A stretch of DNA of 58,584 bases from Myroides injenensis M09-0166 (GTDB lineage Bacteria > Bacteroidota > Bacteroidia > Flavobacteriales > Flavobacteriaceae), in assembly GCF_000246945.1 (NCBI RefSeq), contig NZ_BAEX01000008.1, forward strand, positions 1-58,584, read 5' to 3'. A model generated the notes under the pieces. It saw only the letters and a list, made by a program, of their open reading frames with translations. It was not told the DNA's origin and did no database searches. Positions 26,856 through 35,603 of this stretch are shown in pieces. How positions within the stretch are numbered: position 1 is the first letter of the stretch; every line of letters begins with the position of its first letter. The position numbers and the translations under genes are program-made.

Positions 26856-29800
26856 ATGTTTGGTACTATATTTTATTTTGAGCTTAAACGATGGTTTAAG
26901 AGTTGGCTATTTTATTTATATATAGCTATATTTTTCGGTATTTGCTTTTTAGCAATGGCTAGTTCAATAGGCGTATTTGATAGTGTTAAGAATACAACCG
27001 CATCTTTAATACACCAGAACTCACCTTTGATATTAAATTCATTAATTGATTCTTTTAATGTTTTACTGTATTTTTTATTTCCTTCTATTATAGGGGCATC
27101 CGTTTATAGGGACTATAAATATAATGTGCACCATATATTGTATTCATATCCTTTTTCTAAGTTGGATTATTTACTAGGGAAGTTTTTAAGTTCTTTTTTA
27201 GTAACTCTTTGTATTACCGCGATGATGGGAGTTGGAGCTTACCTTGCTACACTACTACCTTGGGCAAATCAACAACTATTAGGAGAGAATCATATTTGGA
27301 ATTATCTGCAAGTATATATTTTTAATATTATTCCTAATATGTTGTTTATTGGAAGTATTGTATTTGTGGTGGTAACTTTAACTAGGAGTATTTATGTTGG
27401 ATTTGTTACAATTCTTATTCTAATAATCTTCCAAGGCTTGGTTAACGGTATGGCTTCTGAAATAGATAATAGAGAATTGGCAGCTTTAATTGATCCAGGG
27501 GCTAATCAAGCAATTAGATATTATGCACAATATTGGACTGTAAATGATATTAATAATAATAATCTTCCTTTAGAAAAATGGTATTTGCTAAACAGAGCAA
27601 TTTGGTTAGGCGTATCTATTTTGTTTTTAGTTATATTATCTCAAGTATTTAGTTTCACACAACAAGCTTATACGTTCTCTTGGCGTAAGAAAGTTAAAGG
27701 AGAACGAGTAACAAAAAATAATTTTATAGGGATATTTAAAATAGAATTACCTAAGGTAAATTATGATTACTCTATTTCACGAAATTGGAAGAACGTTTTT
27801 GCTTTTGCTAAATTTGATTTTAAGTATTTAGCGAAGAATAAAGTTTTTCTGATATTAATATCAGTGGGGATTTTATTTATGATATTAGTATCAGGGGCAG
27901 CGATGTCAATGTATGGTACAAGTACATTGCCTGTGACAAGGGAAATGTTAGCTATACCTGGGCAAACTTTTGAACTATTTATCTTAATCGTTACTTTTTT
28001 AGGAGCAGGTCTTTTGATTCATAGAGCACAATTAGCCAATATGAACCTGTTAGTAGATGCTACAGAAACACCAAATTGGGTATTTTTTGTTTCAAAATTC
28101 TTAGCATTGACTTTATTGCAACTTGTCTTATTATTATCAATAGTTATCACAGGGGTGCTTATCCAAAGCTATAATGGGTTTTATGATTTTGAAATTGGTC
28201 TTTATTTCAAATATTTATTAGGAATTAGTTTCTTACCTTACTTGATATGGACATTAATGTCTATGGCAGTGCAAACATTGTTTAAAAACTATATTATAGG
28301 ATTCTTATTTTTGGTTGTTTTAATGATTGCTTGGCCAAGTTTAAGAGCAGCAGGTCTTGAACAATTGGTTTTTTTCTTTAACGAATCACCTAAACCAAGT
28401 TATTCTGATTTAGATGGTTTTGGAACAGGACTTGCACGTTATTATATCTATAGTTTTTATTGGTTATTATTTGTTTTGTTCTTAGGTGGATTAACACTTC
28501 TTTTTTGGAGAAGAGGTGTATTTGCTGGTCTTAAAGACAGGTTTTATTTCGCTAAAAGACGTGCAATTCCTAGTATTGTAATTCCAACTGTAGTGTGTTT
28601 ATTAGGGTTTGTAGCTTTAGGAAGCTATTTATATTATGAAAATACTGTTTTAAATGAATACACTTCTGCTAAGGATACTGAATTACAAAGAGTAGAATAC
28701 GAAAGACAATATAAGAAATATGAAAAGATGAATCTTCCACGCATCGTAGATGTGAAAGTAGATTTAGATTTATATCCTGAACGTAACGACTTTCAAGCAA
28801 GAGGTACTTATGTTTTAAAGAATAAAACTAATCAGTCTATAGATAGTTTATTGATTTCTTACCAGCCAAGTTATAAAAATAGTATAGAGGTTGAGAGTGC
28901 TACTTATTTATCTAAGGATAGTGTAAATGGTTTTATGTTTTTTAAAATGAATAAACCATTGGAAGCAGGAGATTCCATTACACTTAATTTTGTAGTAGAG
29001 AATAAGCCTAATACATTATTACGCAGTAACTCTCCTGTCCTTGGTAATGGTACATTTATAAATAATGGTATTTTTCCGTCATTAGGATATTCTGCAAATG
29101 GTGAGTTTACCAATGACGAAATACGTAAAAAATATGGTCTAGCTCCTAAAGAGCGTATGGCTAAACAAACTGATATCGAAGCGTTACAAAATACTTATAT
29201 CTCAAGTGATTCGGATTGGATAACTTTTGAGACGACAGTTAGTACTTCTAAAGATCAAATAGCAATTGCTCCAGGATATTTACAAAAGGAATGGGTAGAA
29301 GGAAATCAGCGTTATTTCCATTATAAGATGGATCAGAAAATGCTTAATTTCTATGCATACAATTCTGCTAAATACGAAGTAAAGAAAGATAAATGGAATG
29401 ATATAAATATAGAGATCTATTATCACAAAGGTCACCCTTATAATATTGATCGTATGATTAATGGTGTTAAGAAATCACTAGCATATTATACAAAAGAGTT
29501 TAGTCCTTATCAGCATAAGCAAGTACGTATTATTGAGTTTCCGAACACACTTGGTAGTTTTGCGCAGTCTTTTGCTAATACGATACCTTTTTCAGAGACA
29601 ATAGGTTTTATTGCAGATGTAGATGAAGAGAATGATAATTCAGTTGATTATCCTTTTTCTGTTACCTCTCATGAAATTGCACATCAATGGTGGGCTCATC
29701 AAGTAATAGGAGCTAATGTACAAGGAGCAACTATGTTATCTGAAAGTTTGGCAGAGTATAGTTCATTAAAAGTATTGGAAGCAGAATATGGAAAAGGACA

Positions 29801-30518
29801 AATGAGACGTTTCTTAAAAGATGCCTTAGATGGTTATCTACGTGGACGTAGAAGAGAATCTAAAAAAGAACAACCATTAATGTATAATGAGAATCAGCAG
29901 TATATTCATTATAATAAAGGATCGTTAGTATTCTATGCATTGAGTGATTATATCGGAGATGATAAATTAAATGGAGTGCTAAAAGAATATATTAAGAAGG
30001 TAGCTTTTCAAGAAGCGCCGTTTACAGTTGCAGCAGAGTTAGTTGAGGATATTAGAAATGCTACTCCTGATAGTCTTCAATATATGATAAAAGATATGTT
30101 TGAAACAATTACACTCTACGATAATTACATTGATAACGTTGAGGTAAAAGAATTAGACAATGGAAAGTTTGAAGTAAAGATAAACGCTATTATTAGTAAG
30201 TATCGTGCGGATGATAAAGGGGAGAAATCTTATGCAGATAGTGATGGTAACAGTCTATCTTATAAAGATAAAAAGGGTGAGGAGATAAACTCTCTTCCTT
30301 TAGCTGATTATATTGAGATAGGAATATTTGCTAAGGATAGCAGTAGTAAAGACAAAAATAAGAATAATGAAAAAGTGCTGTATCTTGAAAAAGTTAAGAT
30401 TACAGATATAGAGAATGAGTTTGTTATTATTGTAGATGAAAAACCTTCAGAGGTTGGAGTAGATCCTTATTATAAATTAATTGATACTCGATCTTATGAT
30501 AATAGAAAAGGTATTTAA
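26856..30518 (+). CDS. ABC-2 permease fused to an M1 family aminopeptidase
   Basis: A 1220-residue fusion. Residues 1-600 hold two sets of ABC-2 permease-like membrane helices. After the last helix (about 575-597) comes an M1-peptidase region: beta-rich N-domain from 620, then the zinc motif HEIAHQWW with His939, Glu940 and His943, and Glu963 in MLSESLAEY as third ligand. The GAMEN exopeptidase motif is not visible; the matching place reads EFPNTLGSFAQ. The catalytic part is predicted to sit outside the membrane. It directly follows its ATPase gene. The fusion type is known in Bacteroidota, but its substrate is not. Confidence 0.92.
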   Translation: MFGTIFYFELKRWFKSWLFYLYIAIFFGICFLAMASSIGVFDSVKNTTASLIHQNSPLILNSLIDSFNVLLYFLFPSIIGASVYRDYKYNVHHILYSYPFSKLDYLLGKFLSSFLVTLCITAMMGVGAYLATLLPWANQQLLGENHIWNYLQVYIFNIIPNMLFIGSIVFVVVTLTRSIYVGFVTILILIIFQGLVNGMASEIDNRELAALIDPGANQAIRYYAQYWTVNDINNNNLPLEKWYLLNRAIWLGVSILFLVILSQVFSFTQQAYTFSWRKKVKGERVTKNNFIGIFKIELPKVNYDYSISRNWKNVFAFAKFDFKYLAKNKVFLILISVGILFMILVSGAAMSMYGTSTLPVTREMLAIPGQTFELFILIVTFLGAGLLIHRAQLANMNLLVDATETPNWVFFVSKFLALTLLQLVLLLSIVITGVLIQSYNGFYDFEIGLYFKYLLGISFLPYLIWTLMSMAVQTLFKNYIIGFLFLVVLMIAWPSLRAAGLEQLVFFFNESPKPSYSDLDGFGTGLARYYIYSFYWLLFVLFLGGLTLLFWRRGVFAGLKDRFYFAKRRAIPSIVIPTVVCLLGFVALGSYLYYENTVLNEYTSAKDTELQRVEYERQYKKYEKMNLPRIVDVKVDLDLYPERNDFQARGTYVLKNKTNQSIDSLLISYQPSYKNSIEVESATYLSKDSVNGFMFFKMNKPLEAGDSITLNFVVENKPNTLLRSNSPVLGNGTFINNGIFPSLGYSANGEFTNDEIRKKYGLAPKERMAKQTDIEALQNTYISSDSDWITFETTVSTSKDQIAIAPGYLQKEWVEGNQRYFHYKMDQKMLNFYAYNSAKYEVKKDKWNDINIEIYYHKGHPYNIDRMINGVKKSLAYYTKEFSPYQHKQVRIIEFPNTLGSFAQSFANTIPFSETIGFIADVDEENDNSVDYPFSVTSHEIAHQWWAHQVIGANVQGATMLSESLAEYSSLKVLEAEYGKGQMRRFLKDALDGYLRGRRRESKKEQPLMYNENQQYIHYNKGSLVFYALSDYIGDDKLNGVLKEYIKKVAFQEAPFTVAAELVEDIRNATPDSLQYMIKDMFETITLYDNYIDNVEVKELDNGKFEVKINAIISKYRADDKGEKSYADSDGNSLSYKDKKGEEINSLPLADYIEIGIFAKDSSSKDKNKNNEKVLYLEKVKITDIENEFVIIVDEKPSEVGVDPYYKLIDTRSYDNRKGI

Positions 30519-30544
30519 TTAATTGTAAAATAGAAATTTAATAG

Positions 30545-30579
30545 AAAGAAAAGCTGTCATTCAATGATGGCTTTTCTTT
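30545..30579 (+). terminator. terminator after the permease-aminopeptidase gene
   Basis: 10-bp outer stem AAAGAAAAGC (30545-30554) with GCTTTTCTTT (30570-30579) and a shorter inner pairing TCAT/ATGA, ending in T-rich sequence. Confidence 0.8.
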
Positions 30580-30619
30580 GTTTAGGTAAGTGCCCTATAA
30601 ATTAAATAATAAGACAAAA

Positions 30620-30653
30620 AAAGAGATTGGACAAAATATTGTACAATCTCTTT
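30620..30653 (-). terminator. terminator of rplS
   Basis: 10-bp stem (30620-30629 with 30644-30653, core AAAGAGATTG) with an inner pairing ACAA/TTGT. A T-tract follows on the minus strand. It lies 27 bases past the rplS stop. Confidence 0.8.
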
Positions 30654-30679
30654 CTTTATTTCTCTCAGAAAGTTGATGA

Positions 30680-31030
30680 TTATCTTCTTCTTTCTTTGAT
30701 TTTAGCTTTTTTACCAGTAAGTTCTCTGAAGTAGAAGATACGAGCTCTACGAACTTTACCTCTTTGATTAACTTCAATTTTCTCTAAAGCTGGCATGTTA
30801 ACTGGGAAGATACGCTCTACACCTACGTTACCTGACATTTTACGGATAGTAAAAGTTTCAGTAGCTCCAGTTCCTCTTCTTTGAATAACTACACCTTTAA
30901 AGAACTGAGTTCTTTTTTTGTCACCCTCTTTAATTTCGTAGTAAACAGTGATAGTATCACCTGCGTTGAATTCAGGGAAGTCTTTTTTTGTGATTAATTC
31001 GTCTTGAACGAATTTCATTAAATCTGCCAT
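30680..31030 (-). CDS. rplS: 50S ribosomal protein L19
   Basis: A 116-residue ribosomal protein at the 30S-50S interface. Conserved stretches: FNAGDTITVYYEIKEGDKKR, FKGVVIQRRGTGATETFTIRK in parts, and GVERIFPVNMPALEKIEV, with a basic tail KKAKIKERRR. The ATG at 31030 is used; a longer in-frame start at 31072 would lie inside the structured leader. In many bacteria rplS follows rpsP-rimM-trmD; here trmD is still upstream on the same strand, but rplS has its own promoter and leader. Confidence 0.97.
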   Translation of the reverse strand: MADLMKFVQDELITKKDFPEFNAGDTITVYYEIKEGDKKRTQFFKGVVIQRRGTGATETFTIRKMSGNVGVERIFPVNMPALEKIEVNQRGKVRRARIFYFRELTGKKAKIKERRR

Positions 31031-31098
31031 TGTAATAATGTATAAATTTGTTAATCTTAGAACAACATTCACGGACCTCGCCAGAGGTTGATCTAAAT
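31031..31098 (-). promoter_or_regulatory. structured 5' leader of rplS (candidate L19-Flavobacteria leader)
   Basis: Between the predicted transcription start near 31098 and the rplS ATG, the minus strand folds into a strong hairpin ACCTC-TGGC-GAGGT (31075-31088 region), enclosed by an outer helix TTAGA/TCTAA and CAAC/GTTG. Autoregulatory leaders for L19 in Flavobacteria have been proposed from comparative genomics, and this region fits in position and shape. Binding of L19 or its release is not shown by the sequence. Confidence 0.65.
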
Positions 31099-31104
31099 CG
31101 AGTG

Positions 31105-31134
31105 CAAATATAAAAAATAAAACAGAATAACAAA
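31105..31134 (-). promoter_or_regulatory. promoter of rplS
   Basis: Minus strand -33 TTTG (31131-31134), 18-base spacer, -7 TATATTTG (31105-31112): a near-perfect Bacteroidota promoter, giving a leader of about 65-70 nt. Confidence 0.85.
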
Positions 31135-31276
31135 TGATTATTTTATAGTAATAACTACTTGTAGTTCTGTTATTTAATGATTTTTTATGTCGAAAGCGTA
31201 AACTATATACGAGAAAGATGCATCAAATGGAATATTCCAGTGTTAATACAATGAATTATTAGAGATAAACTAATAT

Positions 31277-31960
31277 TTAATCTTCTCTTTCTAATAAGTC
31301 AGGTCTTCTGTTTTTTGTGTGCTCATAAGCTTTTTCTTCACGCCATTTATCGATAGCTCCAAAGTTCCCGCTAAGTAGAATATCTGGTACTTTCCAACCT
31401 TTATATTCTGATGGTCTAGTGTAAATAGGAGGAGCTAATAAGTTATCCTGAAAACTATCAGTTAGTGCAGATGTTTCATTACTTAATACTCCTGGTATTA
31501 GTCGGATAATCGCATCACATAAGATTACTGCTCCCAATTCTCCACCTGATAAAACGTAATCACCAATAGATATTTCTTTGGTAATAAAATGATCACGTAC
31601 ACGTTGATCTACTCCCTTATAATGACCACAAAGAATAATAATGTTTTTTAGCATTGACATTCCATTTGCCATTTGTTGATTAAGAGTTTCACCATCTGGT
31701 GTCATATAGATAATCTCATCATAATCACGCTCAGCTTTAAGCGCAGAGATACATTTGTCTATAGGTTCTATACTCATTACCATTCCTGCACCTCCACCAA
31801 ATTGGTAGTCGTCTACATTTTTATGTTTGTTAGTGCTGTAATCACGCAAATTATGAAAATGAACTTCTACTAATCCTTTAGCAATCGCTCTTTTTAGAAT
31901 TGATGCCTGAAAAGGACTTTCAATAATTTCTGGTAATACAGAGATGATGTCAATACGCAT
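31277..31960 (-). CDS. trmD: tRNA (guanine-37-N1)-methyltransferase
   Basis: Methylates G37 next to the anticodon and prevents frameshifting. From the ATG at 31960 it has 227 residues; an in-frame TTG at 31969 adds only MST. The trefoil-knot SAM site is visible: [24 protein letters not shown] and [15 protein letters not shown]. It has its own consensus promoter (31978-32009) and lies upstream of rplS with a 246-base gap that holds the rplS promoter and leader. Confidence 0.96.
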   Translation of the reverse strand: MRIDIISVLPEIIESPFQASILKRAIAKGLVEVHFHNLRDYSTNKHKNVDDYQFGGGAGMVMSIEPIDKCISALKAERDYDEIIYMTPDGETLNQQMANGMSMLKNIIILCGHYKGVDQRVRDHFITKEISIGDYVLSGGELGAVILCDAIIRLIPGVLSNETSALTDSFQDNLLAPPIYTRPSEYKGWKVPDILLSGNFGAIDKWREEKAYEHTKNRRPDLLERED

Positions 31961-31977
31961 AGTACTCAAAATTTGTG

Positions 31978-32009
31978 CAAATGTACAATCCTATTTATTA
32001 GTAAGCAAA
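31978..32009 (-). promoter_or_regulatory. promoter of trmD
   Basis: Minus strand TTTG (32006-32009), 20-base spacer, TACATTTG (31978-31985). The -7 box ends 17 bases before the ATG at 31960. Confidence 0.8.
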
Positions 32010-32015
32010 AGTGAT

Positions 32016-32348
32016 TTAATGTGCACTGCTTTTAGAAAAAACCTGAATAATAATAACGCCTATAATGATAAAGGCAATGCCTATTAAGGCAGGTAGATCA
32101 AGTTTTTGTTTATAATAGAAATAGGCAACTAAAGTTACTAAGACAATTCCTATTCCCGACCATAGCGCATAAGCTATTCCGATAGGTATTGTTCTAAGTG
32201 TTAAACTTAATAAATAAAACGCTCCTGCATATCCAGTTAAGGTAATAACAGTAGGTATTAATTTAGTGAAGTTTTCACTAGCTTTTAAAGTTGAGGTTGC
32301 AATAGTTTCTAATATTATAGCAAGCAAAAGAAATAGTATATTTTTCAC
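32016..32348 (-). CDS. small multidrug resistance (SMR/EmrE-type) transporter
   Basis: A 110-residue membrane protein with four helices and the SMR signature: essential Glu in LLAIILETIATSTLKAS and the GIAYALWSGIGIV segment. Proteins of this family exchange protons for cationic compounds or guanidinium as dual-topology dimers; which substrate is unknown. The start is a GTG at 32348: a -7 box TAACTTTG lies at 32360-32367 on the minus strand, so the longer ATG frame from 32396 would begin upstream of transcription. The resulting leader is only a few bases. Confidence 0.9.
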   Translation of the reverse strand: MKNILFLLLAIILETIATSTLKASENFTKLIPTVITLTGYAGAFYLLSLTLRTIPIGIAYALWSGIGIVLVTLVAYFYYKQKLDLPALIGIAFIIIGVIIIQVFSKSSAH

Positions 32349-32464
32349 TTTTTTGTTTGCAAAGTTAATCAGTGAAACTGAAAAAATGGTTATCAATATT
32401 TTTTAATAGGTCTTTTTTAACAGTGAGGTCGTCTTGACTTTTGTAAAATAAAGAAAGGGTAGAG

Positions 32465-32499
32465 AAATTTTAGAAAACTAAAAAGACAAGATGACTTCA
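32465..32499 (+). repeat. 35-nt direct repeat, copy 1
   Basis: Shares 32 of 35 positions with copy 2, including the words AGAAAACTAAAAAG and AGATGACTTCA. This copy continues into a small palindrome AAGATGA-CT-TCATCTT. Confidence 0.7.
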
Positions 32500-32674
32500 T
32501 CTTATTGTCGCTCATCCAATTCAGTGCATCCGTTTTATTTTTAAACTTTTTTAAAATAAAACATTTAATTATTCAAAGGTTTTTTTGAATAGAAATGCCT
32601 AAAATGATTCATGAAATATTTGTTTCCTTATCTGTAGTTAGTACTATAGAGGATATGATTTTTTCAACAATGCG

Positions 32675-32752
32675 TCAACAGTTCTCCAAGATTCCTTCAA
32701 CAAATAGCCTTCTATATGGAGCAATCATGGGGAAGTGTTGAAGAACTGTTGA
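32675..32752. repeat. nested inverted repeat block
   Basis: Outer arms TCAACAGTTCT (32675-32685) and AGAACTGTTGA (32742-32752) are perfect; inner arms CTTCAACA (32695-32702) and TGTTGAAG (32736-32743) nest inside. The word GTTGAAGG at 32748-32755 also complements 32694-32701, so alternative folds exist. Confidence 0.6.
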
Positions 32753-33177
32753 AGGATTTAGCTCTAGTCCTTATGAATACTGGCTTTGGCAAGCATTCCA
32801 ATTTTAACTTTATAAACCATTTTTATGCTAAGGTATTGTAATTTAATTAGATACATTTTTTAGGGTGAAAAAAAAGTGATGTGTTTTTTATTTTTCTCAG
32901 ATAATTAAAGTGTTTACAGAAAACCTTATAACCTAATGATGTGTAATTGATAAGTAAAGAATGTATTTGATATAGAAATCTATTTTGAAGACATAACTAA
33001 TGCTGACACTGGGTTGTATTCATAGCAGAGCTGAAAGATATGTCAGTTAAATAACAAATGCTAGGTTAGATAGCTTTCCTTCTTTACGCTATAAATTTAA
33101 TACCACATTATTAGTCAGAAGACATGATTACTTAGATTGAATGGATTTTCATGGCTTTTATCACCGTAGGCCTAAAT

Positions 33178-33212
33178 AAATTTCAGAAAACTAAAAAGTC
33201 CAGATGACTTCA
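33178..33212 (+). repeat. 35-nt direct repeat, copy 2
   Basis: Same orientation as copy 1, 713 bases away, with three mismatches. It lies about 90 bases before the MFS gene. No CDS spans it. Confidence 0.7.
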
Positions 33213-33299
33213 ATTTTAATTATTATAAAAGAATTGTAAAAATGATGAGTATTGTTGTTTTTATAAAACTAAGTCAGTGATATATTTTAAATTTGCACC

Positions 33300-34457
33300 A
33301 TGAGTTTATCAAAAGCAAATGTTATGTTTATGGCTGCAGTTACGGGATTAATTGTAGCTAATCTATATTATTGTCAGCCCTTAATTCCTCTAATAGCTGA
33401 TGAATTTCATATTACAGAGGAGAAAGCAGGTACATTAACGTATTTAACGCAAGCAGGTTATGCGATAGGGATGTTTTTAATGATACCATTAGGAGATAAG
33501 TTAGAGCGAAAAAAACAGATAACCATTACTACACTCTTTGCAACTGTTGCATTAGCCTTAACAGCAATGGTTACTGATTTCTTTTGGTTGCAAGTTATTA
33601 GTTTTGTGCTGGGAGCAGCATCTATTGTGCCTCAATTAGTATTACCTATGGCAGCAAGTTTATCTTCTGAAGAGCAAAGAGGTAAAGTAATAGGTACAGT
33701 AGTTAGTGGACTACTTATAGGAATTTTATTTTCTAGAACAATTAGTGGTTTTGTAGGAGTATGGCTAGGATGGAGAGGGATGTTTTGGATTGCTACAGCA
33801 ATAAGTCTTTTAATTGTTGTTATGATTCAATTTCGTTTACCATTAAATAAACCAGTCTTTACAGGTACAGTAAAAAGTCTTTATTTATCAATGTTTAAAT
33901 TGATAAAGGAACAACCAGTACTTAGAGAAGCAACTGCAGTAACTAGTTTAGCTTTTGCCCAATTTGGAGTCTTTTGGACAACAATGGTTTTATTATTACA
34001 CAATGAACCTTTTGGATATGACAGTGCTTTAATAGGATCTTTTGGGTTAATTGGTGCCTGTGGAGCATTTGCAGCGCCATTAGTTGGAAAAGTAGGTGGA
34101 GCAGGAGGAGCTCGAAAACTAATCTTATATGGCATTATTATGACATTTTTGAGTTTTGTCGTATTTTGGTTATCTAGTACATCGTTAATAGGTATAATAA
34201 TAGGTATAATTCTGATTGATTTAGGGTTACAAACTACTCATGTATCTAATCAAACAAGAATTTACTCATTACTGCCAGAAGCACGAAATAGATTAAATAC
34301 TGTCTATATGTCATTTAGTTTCTTAGGAACAGCTTTTGGCTCGGCTTTTGGTCTATATTTGTGGAAGTATTTTGGATGGAGTGGAGTATGTTTTGGTGGT
34401 ATGTTTCTTGCTGCTTTATCATTGCTACTTTTTTTAAAATCCAAAAATAATTCATAG
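33300..34457 (+). CDS. MFS transporter
   Basis: A 385-residue, about 12-helix major facilitator. The loop 2-3 motif GDKLERKK and the N-terminal LIVANLYYCQPLIPLIADEF mark the drug:H+/sugar-efflux-like MFS branch seen in many bacteria. The substrate is unknown. A -7 box TAAATTTG ends at 33295, five bases before the ATG, so the transcript should begin at or very near the start codon and be effectively leaderless. Confidence 0.9.
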   Translation: MSLSKANVMFMAAVTGLIVANLYYCQPLIPLIADEFHITEEKAGTLTYLTQAGYAIGMFLMIPLGDKLERKKQITITTLFATVALALTAMVTDFFWLQVISFVLGAASIVPQLVLPMAASLSSEEQRGKVIGTVVSGLLIGILFSRTISGFVGVWLGWRGMFWIATAISLLIVVMIQFRLPLNKPVFTGTVKSLYLSMFKLIKEQPVLREATAVTSLAFAQFGVFWTTMVLLLHNEPFGYDSALIGSFGLIGACGAFAAPLVGKVGGAGGARKLILYGIIMTFLSFVVFWLSSTSLIGIIIGIILIDLGLQTTHVSNQTRIYSLLPEARNRLNTVYMSFSFLGTAFGSAFGLYLWKYFGWSGVCFGGMFLAALSLLLFLKSKNNS

Positions 34458-34511
34458 AGTAGAAAGATGTCTTTTGACATATATTTTTAAATACATAAAA
34501 AAAGTAAAGTA

Positions 34512-35444
34512 ATGGAAAACGGTATTTACGCAAAATTTAATACTTCAAAAGGAGAGATTTTAGTTAAACTTACTGAAGATAAGACGCCTGGTACAGTAGG
34601 AAACTTCGTTGCATTAGCAGAAGGGACATTGGAAAATACAGCTCGTCCACAAGGACAGCCTTATTATGATGGATTAAAATTTCACCGTGTAATTCCTGAT
34701 TTTATGATTCAAGGAGGTTGTCCTCAAGGAACAGGAACAGGTGGACCAGGATACACATTTGACGATGAGTTTGACCCAAGTCTAAAACACGATAAACCAG
34801 GAGTATTATCAATGGCTAATGCTGGTCCTGGTACTAACGGATCTCAGTTTTTTATTACTCATGTACCAACACCTTGGTTAGACGGGAAACATACTGTTTT
34901 TGGACATGTAGTTAAAGGTCAGGATATTGTTGATGCAATTACTCAAGATGATAAAATCGAATCTATCGAAATTATCAGAGAAGGAGACGAAGCTAAAAAA
35001 TGGAATGCAGTAGAAGCTTTCAGAGTATTTGAAGGTGCTAGAGAAAGACGTTCAGTAGAGCAACGTGCTAAGGCAGATGCTGATGCTGACAAAATTGCAG
35101 AAGGATTTGAAAAAACACCAAGTGGATTACGTTACCAAATGATTGTAGAGGGAACTGGTAAAAAAGCAGAAAAAGGAAAAACAGTTTCTGTTCATTACAA
35201 AGGAACTCTAGCAGATGGTAAAGAGTTTGATAATTCTTATAAACGTAAAAAACCAATTGATTTCCCATTAGGACAAGGATATGTTATAGAAGGATGGGAT
35301 GAAGGTATCGCATTATTAAATGTAGGAGGTAAAGCTAGATTTGTTATTCCTTCTTATTTAGGATACGGAGAAAATGGAGCAGGTGGTGTTATTCCTCCAA
35401 ATGCTACATTAGTATTTGATGTAGAATTAATGGACGTTAAATAA
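34512..35444 (+). CDS. dual-domain peptidyl-prolyl isomerase: cyclophilin plus FKBP
   Basis: A 310-residue folding catalyst with two unrelated isomerase domains. Residues 1-160 are cyclophilin: [13 protein letters not shown] with catalytic Arg, [16 protein letters not shown], and [11 protein letters not shown] charged helical linker (about 165-200) leads to an FKBP domain (about 205-310): [32 protein letters not shown], and VFDVELMDV. This cyclophilin-first order is the CFBP type reported from a few bacteria, Flavobacterium among them. No signal peptide, so cytoplasmic. A clean terminator follows. Confidence 0.94.
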   Translation: MENGIYAKFNTSKGEILVKLTEDKTPGTVGNFVALAEGTLENTARPQGQPYYDGLKFHRVIPDFMIQGGCPQGTGTGGPGYTFDDEFDPSLKHDKPGVLSMANAGPGTNGSQFFITHVPTPWLDGKHTVFGHVVKGQDIVDAITQDDKIESIEIIREGDEAKKWNAVEAFRVFEGARERRSVEQRAKADADADKIAEGFEKTPSGLRYQMIVEGTGKKAEKGKTVSVHYKGTLADGKEFDNSYKRKKPIDFPLGQGYVIEGWDEGIALLNVGGKARFVIPSYLGYGENGAGGVIPPNATLVFDVELMDVK

Positions 35445-35466
35445 GTTTATTATTTAATAATATAAT

Positions 35467-35495
35467 AACTCTCAGCATTTGCTGAGAGTTTTTTT
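35467..35495 (+). terminator. Rho-independent terminator of the dual PPIase gene
   Basis: 11-bp stem AACTCTCAGCA (35467-35477) with 35480-35490, followed by a run of T. Confidence 0.9.
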
Positions 35496-35603
35496 GTGTA
35501 TTTATTTTATCATATTAAATAGAATTGTTCTTTTAATAAAAGAATTATTTTTATAGGAGAGTACACCACAGATGTTTTTCACTTTTATTTTTTAAATATA
35601 ACA

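Larger units (their letters stand above)
32397..33299. other. 903-base gene-free region with repeats
   Basis: No gene is supported. It contains two 35-nt direct repeat copies (32465-32499 and 33178-33212), a hairpin-forming block at 32675-32755, and a -7 box TAAATTTG at 33288-33295 for the MFS gene. Between these the sequence is A+T-rich and carries stops in all frames. Confidence 0.6.
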
